Shown: positions 1 to 5,790 of the stretch, piece by piece | Numbering within the stretch: the stretch's first letter is position 1 | Layout: each line of letters opens with the position of its first letter | NCBI GenBank assembly: GCA_965372015.1 | Contig: CBDVAP010000046.1 | Coordinates: 1 to 19,330 of the forward strand | Direction of reading: 5' to 3' | From: JACZSB01 sp965372015 | Lineage (GTDB): Bacteria > Fidelibacterota > Marinisomatia > SCGC-AAA003-L08 > TS1B11 | DNA: 19,330 nt | The notes under the pieces: model-generated | What the model was told of the DNA's origin: nothing | What the model saw: the letters and a program-made list of their open reading frames with translations, nothing else | The model's database searches: none | Program-made: the position numbers and the translations under genes

Positions 1-445
1 CCGCCAGAATCTGCTGGGCGTGCTCTGGGGGCTTGACCTTGGGATAAGCTTTATCAATAGTGCCGTCCGGAATGATCAGGTAGGTGATGCGGTAGATGCC
101 CTGGTACTCGCGGCCGGCCATTTTCTTGGGTCCCCAGGCGCCGTAGGCCTTAAGCATATCGTGGCCTTCATCACAGAGCAAAGGATATGGGAAGCCGTGT
201 TTCTCCTGGAAGCGTTTCTGGCGCTCCGGCGAGTCGGCACTGACACCAATTATTTTGATGCCGTGGTCGACAAATGCTTGGAATTCATCCCGGAATCCCT
301 GGCCTTCCTTGGTTCAGCCGGATGTCAGGGCCTTGGGGAAGAACCATAAAACCAACTTACTGCCCTTGAAATCGCGGAGCGAAACCGCCTTGCCGTCAGC
401 GTCGGGGAGGGTGAAATCGGGAGCCTGGTTTCCTGGCGCCAGCAT
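1..445 (-). CDS. Selenocysteine-containing peroxiredoxin (PrxQ/Bcp-like), 3' end outside window
   Basis: Thiol/selenol peroxidase of the AhpC/TSA-PrxQ family, expected to reduce H2O2 and organic hydroperoxides in the cytoplasm. The ATG at 445-443 has a good Shine-Dalgarno (AAGGAG at 458-453, 7-nt spacing). The frame reads 43 codons (MLAPGNQAPDFTLPDADG...), meets TGA at 316-314 as codon 44, and stays open for 104 more codons to the window edge. Residues before and after TGA form one continuous peroxiredoxin: WFFPKALTSG-U-TKEGQGFRDEF, IKIIGVSADSPE, YPLLCDEG, TYLIIPDGTI. The TGA falls exactly on the peroxidatic-Cys site that is TPGCTKEAC in the paralogue at 1632-2159. A SECIS-like hairpin follows at 299-280. 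The PrxQ resolving Cys (five residues on) is Gln49; Cys91 is the only other thiol seen. About 148 residues are visible against roughly 155 for the family, so only a few are missing. Plain gene-calling would split or lose it. The alternative is a pseudogene with a single nonsense mutation. Confidence 0.88.
280..316 (-). promoter_or_regulatory. Candidate bacterial SECIS element with its UGA codon
   Basis: On the minus strand the UGA (316-314) is followed by 14 nt and then a hairpin. The 5' arm GGGAUUC (299-293) pairs with the 3' arm GAAUUCC (286-280), giving 7 bp with one G-U wobble. The loop is the six bases CGGGAU (292-287). Known bSECIS elements lie inside the ORF with the apical loop about 16-37 nt after UGA and a G in the first two loop positions; this hairpin meets both. 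SelB would bind the loop and bring Sec-tRNA. Found by eye; not folded by program. Confidence 0.7.
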
Positions 446-614
446 AGTGTGTCTCCTTAAATATTAACTCGCGGCGAAAATTTAAGCTGCTGGGATACGC
501 TCTCCAATCACCAGAAGCGATTGGTTGCCCGCCTCGAAAGCCTCTGGTAAATTACACCGTAAGGTGGGGCAATTTTATGGCACTGCCGAGGCAACAGTTT
601 AATGAGTGGCAGGG
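446..614. other. Divergent intergenic region with two inverted repeats
   Basis: About 170 bases separate the minus-strand selenoprotein from the plus-strand aldo/keto reductase, so both promoters must lie here. I see CCAATC (504-509) and GATTGG (519-524), a 6-bp inverted repeat with 9-nt spacer that could be an operator. I also see CACC-GTAA-GGTG (555-566), flanked by AAATT (549-553) and AATTT (571-575), which can form a larger imperfect hairpin. No convincing -35/-10 pair was found. Function is inference. Confidence 0.3.
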
Positions 615-1556
615 ATGCGCTATAGAAATCTAGGAAAGAGTGGGCTGCAGGTGTCGGAAATCGCCCTGGGCGGATGGTTGAACCTGGGCGGGTGGCTCAG
701 CGAGAAGGATTCCATATTCCTGGTCCACCAGGCCTTCGCCGCCGGTGTGAACCTGTTCGACGTAGCGGATGTATATGCCGACGGCGCCTGCGAGGTGGTA
801 CTGGGCAAGGCCCTCAAGGCGCTCCCCCGGGAACAAATTGTAGTAGCTACCAAATGCCGCTTCCGCATGTGGCCCGGTCCCGCCGGGGAAGGACTCTCGA
901 AAAAGCATATCATCCAGGCCTGCGAAGACTCCCTGCGCCGCCTGCAGGTGGACTACATCGACCTGTACCAGGCGCATAACACGGATGAGGACACGCCAAT
1001 TGAAGAAACCATGGCGGCCTTCGACATGCTGGTGCGCCAGGGAAAAGTACTTTATACGGGCAGCTCGAATTTCAGCGGAAAGGAAATCGGGACTGCTAAC
1101 AAGGCCGCCAGGACCGTAGGCGGAACCGCTTTCATTTCCAACCAACCACTCTATAATATGTTGCAACGAAATGCGGAGCAGGAACTGTTCCCGGCATGCA
1201 AGAAACTCTGCGTGGGTAATATTGTTTATTCCCCCCTGGCCCATGGGGTACTGAGCGGCAAATATACGTCTGTGGAAGCGGGCACAGAAGGACGTTTGGC
1301 ACATTGGGAACCGGAGGATAATTTCCTGACCGAAGAGAATCTGGCGATAGTAGGGCAGCTGGGTGCTTTGGCGACGGAATTTGATATGACCACCGCCCAG
1401 TTGGCCCTGCGGTGGTGCCTGCGCCGCCCGGAAGTAGCTGCGGTTATCGTGGGTGCCAGCAAAAGCGAGCAGCTGGACGAAAACACGGCAGCTGGTGACA
1501 TTGTGCTTTCAAGTGAGCAGTTGAAGGCAATCGAGAGCGTTATCGCTAAGGATTAG
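615..1556 (+). CDS. Aldo/keto reductase (voltage-gated K+ channel beta-subunit-like)
   Basis: NADPH-dependent oxidoreductase with a TIM-barrel fold; the carbonyl substrate cannot be told from sequence. It starts with the family's usual MRYRNLGKSGLQVSEIALGG. The catalytic tetrad is visible: Asp49 and Tyr54 (FDVADVYADG), Lys80 (VVATKC) and His121 (DLYQAHNTDED). The nucleotide-binding end reads AVIVGASKSEQLDENTAA. At about 313 residues it is full length. I chose ATG 615 because family similarity begins there; a GTG at 606 would add three residues, and neither start has a strong Shine-Dalgarno. Its neighbours, a Sec peroxiredoxin in divergent orientation and a second peroxiredoxin downstream, suggest a detoxification/redox context (inference). 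Confidence 0.9.
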   Translation: MRYRNLGKSGLQVSEIALGGWLNLGGWLSEKDSIFLVHQAFAAGVNLFDVADVYADGACEVVLGKALKALPREQIVVATKCRFRMWPGPAGEGLSKKHIIQACEDSLRRLQVDYIDLYQAHNTDEDTPIEETMAAFDMLVRQGKVLYTGSSNFSGKEIGTANKAARTVGGTAFISNQPLYNMLQRNAEQELFPACKKLCVGNIVYSPLAHGVLSGKYTSVEAGTEGRLAHWEPEDNFLTEENLAIVGQLGALATEFDMTTAQLALRWCLRRPEVAAVIVGASKSEQLDENTAAGDIVLSSEQLKAIESVIAKD

Positions 1557-1593
1557 GCCTACGTAAAACTTGCCGGACGGTCAAACAAATATC

Positions 1594-1623
1594 TTGGAAA
1601 ACGGGCGAAAAATATAGTATTAT
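1594..1623 (+). promoter_or_regulatory. Possible sigma70-type promoter for the second peroxiredoxin
   Basis: TTGGAA (1594-1599, 4/6 to TTGACA) and TATTAT (1618-1623, 5/6 to TATAAT) are separated by 18 nt. The -10 ends only 8 nt before the ATG at 1632, so transcription would start almost at the start codon, giving a very short or leaderless message. If the host is in the FCB group its sigma factor may prefer other boxes, so this is weak. Confidence 0.25.
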
Positions 1624-1631
1624 CAGGCGAT

Positions 1632-2159
1632 ATGAAGTACATCCGAATATCCGCCATGGCACTCGCCGGAATCGTCGGAGTGATCCTGCTGTTTGCCCAG
1701 GAGGAGGGGCTGGCGCCGGGCGACCAGGCGCCGGAATTCGAACTGCCAGATCAAGACGGTGTCACTCATCGCCTGTCAGACTATAGCGGGCAGAAGGTGC
1801 TGGTATATTTTTATCCCAAGGACGGCACACCCGGCTGTACCAAAGAAGCTTGCAGCCTGCGAGATGCGTACAGCGATTACCAGGCCGCCGATATTGTCAT
1901 CCTGGGCATCAGTTACGATAGCGCCGAGTCCCACCAGAAATTCCGCGAAGAGCACGACCTGCCCTTCACCCTGCTAAGCGACTTGACCAAAGAGGTGGCC
2001 GCAGCCTACGGGACCAAGGGACGCTACCCGCTGGCCAGCCGGCGATCGTTTCTCATCGATGAAGAGGGCCGGATTGCCCATATTATCAGGGACGTGGATG
2101 TTACCACCCACAGCCAGGATGTGCTGCGACTGTTCCGCGAGGCGGAAACTATCCCCTGA
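1632..2159 (+). CDS. bcp: Peroxiredoxin, PrxQ/Bcp family, with N-terminal signal or anchor
   Basis: Thioredoxin-dependent hydroperoxide peroxidase. The thioredoxin-fold body starts near residue 26 (LAPGDQAPEFELPDQDG). It has the classic FYPKDGTPGCTKEAC motif, with peroxidatic Cys69 and the PrxQ resolving Cys74 five residues later, so it works as an atypical 2-Cys enzyme. Residues 1-22 (MKYIRISAMALAGIVGVILLFA) form a hydrophobic segment, suggesting export or membrane anchoring; cytosolic Bcp lacks this. Total length is 175 residues, against about 155 for Bcp without an extension. It shares its fold and motif order with the Sec-type peroxiredoxin 1.2 kb upstream on the other strand, pointing to division between envelope and cytoplasm (inference). 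It ends in a normal TGA. Confidence 0.93.
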   Translation: MKYIRISAMALAGIVGVILLFAQEEGLAPGDQAPEFELPDQDGVTHRLSDYSGQKVLVYFYPKDGTPGCTKEACSLRDAYSDYQAADIVILGISYDSAESHQKFREEHDLPFTLLSDLTKEVAAAYGTKGRYPLASRRSFLIDEEGRIAHIIRDVDVTTHSQDVLRLFREAETIP

Positions 2160-2188
2160 TCAATAGCGGCCAAAGTTCTCAGCCGACG

Positions 2189-2680
2189 GTGTCTATCGGT
2201 TGGCTGGGCACGGCAATTTCCGTGGCGCTTTGGCTACTGTTACATTACCTGCAGTCATGGCTGCCATTTCCCGAATTCCATATCGCACCCGGTTGGCGCT
2301 GGTTTTTCTGCCTGCTTTTCGGGATCGATGCCCTGGTGGCCGTTCTCTGGGCTCGCCAGAGCTTCGGCCATAAACCGACGGATGGCGGGCAGCTGATTGT
2401 AACCGGCCCCTATGCCCTAATGCGACATCCCATGTATGCCGCGGTCCTATGGAACGGCACCGCTATTACGGCTTTCGGTTTGGGATCATGGTTTGTGCTG
2501 TTGGCGGTTGTGCCTTTGCATCTGGTTTGGGTTTGGCTGGTGAGAATCGAGGAGGAGCAGCTGGCTGTCCGGTACGGCGCGGCATACGAAGCCTACACTG
2601 CTGACACCGGACAGTTCTTTCCACGCTGGGAAACACTTAAGAAAATCACCCGCACAGGCCGTAGCGAAAACGGCGAGTAA
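2189..2680 (+). CDS. Isoprenylcysteine carboxyl methyltransferase-family membrane protein
   Basis: Small integral-membrane methyltransferase of the ICMT/PEMT type. There are hydrophobic segments near residues 6-23, 35-54, 90-105 and 107-122. The S-adenosylmethionine-binding signature TGPYALMRHPMYAAVLWNGT lies near residues 72-91, with the following EEEQLAVRYGAAYEAY pattern and the terminal FFPRW near residue 150. Bacteria do not generally prenylate proteins, so the real substrate (lipid, small molecule or peptide) is unknown. The start is GTG at 2189 with no clear Shine-Dalgarno, 29 nt after the peroxiredoxin stop. The stop codon overlaps the next start by one base (TAATG), which suggests translational coupling to the MATE exporter. 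Confidence 0.8.
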   Translation: MSIGWLGTAISVALWLLLHYLQSWLPFPEFHIAPGWRWFFCLLFGIDALVAVLWARQSFGHKPTDGGQLIVTGPYALMRHPMYAAVLWNGTAITAFGLGSWFVLLAVVPLHLVWVWLVRIEEEQLAVRYGAAYEAYTADTGQFFPRWETLKKITRTGRSENGE

Positions 2681-4044
2681 TGCCGGCGGCAATGCAGGTA
2701 GCTCGTCGTCCAACGGCCCAGGAGCTGCGACGCAGAATCCTTCAACTGGCTGGCCCGATAATGCTCGCCAGCCTGTCGCAAACGCTGATGAGCCTGATCG
2801 ATATTGCCATGGTGGGCCGGTTAGGCGCAGCGGCGGTGGCTGCTGTTGGGCTGGGAGGAATGCTCACTTACGCCATTAGCGCGTTCCTGAATTCCATCCA
2901 GGCCGGGGTGCAGACGGTGATCGCCCGGCGGGTGGGAGAGGACTCCCACAGCCAAGTAAGTGAGACTGTCCGCAGTGCTTTTCGCTTCTCACTCCTGGCC
3001 GGCACATTAATCGGGTTGCTGGCGTATACCGTTGCCCGCCGACTGTTCCCCTTTATCAGCGATGACATCTCCGTCATCAGTATCGGCACTGCCTACTTAG
3101 AATGGCGTAGTCTCAGCCTCGGCCTGGTGATGGCCGGCTATGTGATGTACGCCCTGTATAACGGCATCAGCCGGCCGGGAATTCACCTGATTGTTTCGCT
3201 GCTGGCGAACAGTTTAAACGTGCTTCTCAATTATGGCTTGATTTTTGGGCACTGGGGCCTACCAACTATGGGAGCTCCGGGTGCCGGGTTGGCCACTGCC
3301 CTATCCTCCCTGGTAGCCGTAGGGCTGTATGTCGGTTTTTCCCGCCAGGCAGATATTAGACAGAAATTCCCCGGTCTCTGGTGGGGCCCGAGCAAATGGC
3401 AACCGCTGGCCCGGGTAATCGAGATATCGGTGCCCGCAGCCTGGCAGAATTTCGGGGTAATGATCGGGTTTGCCCTGTTCATGGTGATCATGGGCCGCGT
3501 GAGCACCCTGGCCCTGGCGGCCACTGAAATCGTGTTTAACATTCTATCGTTCAGCTTCATGCCGGCTATGGGATTTCTATACGCCACCCAGACACTGGTC
3601 AGTGAAAGCCTGGGCCGTAATGATCCGGAAGCGGCCGCCCAAGCCGCCAAATCGGCCACCACCCAGTGCATGCTGTTGATGGGATCCATGGGAATACTGT
3701 TTATGGCTTTGCCGCGCGCCATCCTGCGCATTTTCACTCCCGAAATGGAGCTGATCGAGTTGGCCGTAGCGCCTTTGGTGGTACTGGGAATGGTGCAGTT
3801 CTTCGATGCCATTGGTATGGTTCACCTGGGGGCTCTGCGAGGCGCAGGCGATAATCGCTACCCGGCCATCGCCGATCTATTACTGATGTGGCTGTTTTTC
3901 CTGCCGGTCACATACGTAACTGCACTCTACTTTCAATACGGGATCATGGGAGGTTGGATCGCTCTAGCCGTATATATTGCCGGCTTTGCCTTTTTGGCTC
4001 GACACCGTTTTTTAACTGGTCCCTGGCGCACAATTGTAGTCTAA
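2680..4044 (+). CDS. MATE family multidrug/Na+ (or H+) antiporter
   Basis: Inner-membrane cation-coupled exporter of the NorM/DinF-like MATE family. The protein is 454 residues, the usual MATE length, with about 12 hydrophobic helices in two repeated halves. The first half opens with ILQLAGPIMLASLSQTLMSL and DIAMVGRLGAAAVAAVG; the second opens with VIEISVPAAWQNFGVMIGFA near residue 246. Late elements ALRGAGDNRYPAIADL and GIMGGWIALAVYIAG are typical. The start overlaps the stop of the preceding methyltransferase by one base, so the two are probably one transcription unit. The transported compound cannot be predicted. Confidence 0.93.
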   Translation: MPAAMQVARRPTAQELRRRILQLAGPIMLASLSQTLMSLIDIAMVGRLGAAAVAAVGLGGMLTYAISAFLNSIQAGVQTVIARRVGEDSHSQVSETVRSAFRFSLLAGTLIGLLAYTVARRLFPFISDDISVISIGTAYLEWRSLSLGLVMAGYVMYALYNGISRPGIHLIVSLLANSLNVLLNYGLIFGHWGLPTMGAPGAGLATALSSLVAVGLYVGFSRQADIRQKFPGLWWGPSKWQPLARVIEISVPAAWQNFGVMIGFALFMVIMGRVSTLALAATEIVFNILSFSFMPAMGFLYATQTLVSESLGRNDPEAAAQAAKSATTQCMLLMGSMGILFMALPRAILRIFTPEMELIELAVAPLVVLGMVQFFDAIGMVHLGALRGAGDNRYPAIADLLLMWLFFLPVTYVTALYFQYGIMGGWIALAVYIAGFAFLARHRFLTGPWRTIVV

Positions 4045-4157
4045 CCACCAGATCGCAAGTTAGAGTTGCTTTGGACTGGCGACGGTCTTACGTTCCAGAG
4101 TAAAAATTCCTTCATTTTATCGGCCGCTTAAAGAGGTTTTACCTCAAGGGAGTCAGC
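4045..4157 (+). promoter_or_regulatory. ssb leader with hairpin next to the ribosome binding site
   Basis: A 113-nt gap precedes ssb. GAGGT (4133-4137) and ACCTC (4141-4145) are inverted with a 3-nt loop, placed directly before AAGGGAG, the Shine-Dalgarno of ssb (about 4146-4152). Such a stem could affect ribosome access, which is inference. An AT-rich stretch around 4101-4120 could hold a promoter, but I could not fix its boxes. Confidence 0.3.
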
Positions 4158-4571
4158 ATGCAGCGCGGTAGCGTTAATAAAGTAATCATCGTGGGACATG
4201 TGGGAGTGGACCCCGAGCCACGCTATACGGCCTCGGGTACCGCCGTCGTTAATATCAGCGTCGCAACCAATGAGGTCCGACGCGACTCCGATGGCAATGA
4301 GCAAAAATCGACTGAATGGCATCGGGTTGTGCTATGGAGCAAGCAAGCCGAGTTCGTTGGCAATTACGTCAAAAAGGGACAATTGGTATATGTTGAGGGC
4401 CGCTTACAGACTCGAACCTGGGAGGATCGAAATAAAATCGAGCGCCGCACCACTGAAATTGTCGCGGACAATATAACCCTGCTTGGTCCCAGCCGGAGCG
4501 CAGATTCCCAGGTTAACGATAAGCCGGCGGTCAGCGAAGAACCACCAGAAGACGATGATATACCCTTTTAA
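4158..4571 (+). CDS. ssb: Single-stranded DNA-binding protein
   Basis: Binds and protects single-stranded DNA during replication, repair and recombination, as a homotetramer in most bacteria. The OB fold spans roughly residues 1-108: VNKVIIVGHVGVDPEPRYTA, NISVATNE, STEWHRVVLWSKQAE, YVKKGQLVYVEGRLQTRTW, and TTEIVADNITLLG. A short linker then leads to the acidic tip PEDDDIPF, the partner-recruiting tail conserved in bacterial SSB. The length of 137 residues is on the short side of normal because the linker is brief. The start is supported by the AAGGGAG ribosome site. It is monocistronic here, not beside rpsF/rpsR as in many genomes. Confidence 0.96.
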   Translation: MQRGSVNKVIIVGHVGVDPEPRYTASGTAVVNISVATNEVRRDSDGNEQKSTEWHRVVLWSKQAEFVGNYVKKGQLVYVEGRLQTRTWEDRNKIERRTTEIVADNITLLGPSRSADSQVNDKPAVSEEPPEDDDIPF

Positions 4572-4576
4572 TTCAC

Positions 4577-4592
4577 TGGACCTCGAGGTCCA
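4577..4592 (+). terminator. Perfect 16-bp palindrome after ssb, possible terminator
   Basis: TGGACCTCGAGGTCCA is perfectly self-complementary and starts 5 nt after the ssb stop. It can form a strong stem with a minimal loop (TGGACC-TCGA-GGTCCA). The bases that follow are CTTTACC, not a clear U-run, so intrinsic termination would be weak. A dyad protein-binding site is the alternative. Confidence 0.4.
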
Positions 4593-4767
4593 CTTTACCG
4601 GTAGCCACATCAAATTTGCCCACTTAAGGATTTCCCGGTTTCGAGGCGTAGCGTTTTCCTCTTTCAATATTATTGTGCGCCCGCCTCAATACCCCGTCGT
4701 AAATGCCACTTTTAAACGTTAGTAATTCTGTTTCAACAGCGTTATTGTACGTCACTTGTCATTATTT

Positions 4768-5307
4768 TCAGCAAAATCTTTCAATCTCCTGAAAAGCGAC
4801 ATTCTTGAATTTTTCTTCTGAAACAACTATGGCTGTAACTTTAAAATTCATAGCATGAGCAATGACTGCCATTGTATGAAGGTGTCCACATATGGCTATA
4901 GGGCCTCTTTCTGCCGCCTTAAAACGCGCTCCCAGGGATAGAATTGTTGTTCCCGTTTGACCCTTCGGAACCAGGTACAGCTGACCTACATCTATAAATC
5001 TAGTTGTGCTTAAACCACTAAGTTGTCTCAGGGGATTGGTTCCCGACCTATTGATACTATCCTCTACGAAGGTCCAGGCCTTATCGTCAGGCAGAATTGC
5101 CAGATCAAAAATACAGATCCTAATCCCTTTTTTAGGTCTAAGTTGCTCTAATTCGTTAACCATCCGGGCGGGATCCGTTTCATCAAATATGATTATTTCT
5201 CCTTTTGGGGTTATGCTCTCTTCTTTTTCTGCTAGTAAACCATGAAAAGAACTAGTTATTAGCAGTTGTTTTTTGTTTCTTTGCCGTTCCACTTTACTTA
5301 GATTCAT
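4768..5307 (-). CDS. Hypothetical protein, faintly purine-nucleoside-phosphorylase-like
   Basis: A 179-residue open frame on the minus strand, in an AT-rich stretch between two + strand genes. I do not recognise it firmly. SINRSGTNPL followed about 10 residues later by RFIDVGQLY resembles the INxxGxNPL...RFxDM segment of purine nucleoside phosphorylases, and MAVIAHAMNFKVTAIVVSEE resembles their late segment (EVIVARHxGLxVxGxSLIT). These lie in the family order. Against this, the protein is much shorter than the usual ~280 residues, and I do not see the phosphate-binding residues or the GTxGG-type N-terminal core. It may be a truncated, diverged or unrelated protein. No strong Shine-Dalgarno precedes the ATG. 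Codon use is AT-rich compared with its neighbours, suggesting transfer or weak selection. Confidence 0.55.
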   Translation of the reverse strand: MNLSKVERQRNKKQLLITSSFHGLLAEKEESITPKGEIIIFDETDPARMVNELEQLRPKKGIRICIFDLAILPDDKAWTFVEDSINRSGTNPLRQLSGLSTTRFIDVGQLYLVPKGQTGTTILSLGARFKAAERGPIAICGHLHTMAVIAHAMNFKVTAIVVSEEKFKNVAFQEIERFC

Positions 5308-5790
5308 TCATGTACTGTTGTTGGAGTGAGTGTAGCGAGTAATTTAATGATTGATCTCTAGCAGTATAGATAAAAAGTGTCTGGTTACTACAGTAGCATA
5401 GATTGGGAGGAATCAGCCCGACCAGTAGGAGTGATCTGCAGGACGTTGAAAATTATGCGCCTGCTAGAATCCTTTCGCGACTCCAAATGGATAGACGTTA
5501 ATATGTTTACCATGTACCAGACTAGCCACTGGGTTACAAAATCGATTTCAAAACGATTGAATACCAGCATATCAGTAGAATTTCAATCCGTTCGAATAAT
5601 AATTCCAGTATCAAATAGTATTTTGGATCTGAAAAGAGTAATAGCTACCAAGCTTTCCCCAAGAATCGATGCGACGCGAATTTATGGAAGTAAAATCTCA
5701 TCTTTTCACGGGTAGAGTGAACATTCATGGCCTTAGATGGGCGATTTAGGGCTGTTTTCTGGGAATTAAAGATATTTGGGTGAAGCAGCA
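5308..5790. other. Long AT-rich intergenic stretch without a supported gene
   Basis: About 480 bases lie between the minus-strand hypothetical gene and the subtilase. A 112-codon GTG frame at 5377-5715 is open on + but shows no recognisable domain, no ribosome site and no orderly protein character. Parts are very AT-rich (17 G+C in 60 at 5581-5640, counted by eye). It may be decayed coding sequence plus promoters for the flanking genes. I see no RNA gene. Confidence 0.35.

Noticed and set aside
314..316. Reading the TGA as a simple nonsense mutation or as a reassigned codon
   Set aside because: It falls exactly on the catalytic Cys position, is followed by a SECIS-like hairpin, and the rest of the frame is intact. 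Reassignment is unlikely because TGA ends at least five neighbouring genes.
20..349. A 109-codon open frame on + opposite the left-edge gene
   Set aside because: It is the complement of the peroxiredoxin coding sequence; its translation has no family character, while the minus strand reads as a clear peroxiredoxin across the TGA.
5377..5715. A 112-codon GTG-initiated frame on +
   Set aside because: No ribosome site, no recognisable domain, AT-rich and irregular; a minus frame overlaps it. It may be decayed coding DNA but I cannot support it as a gene.
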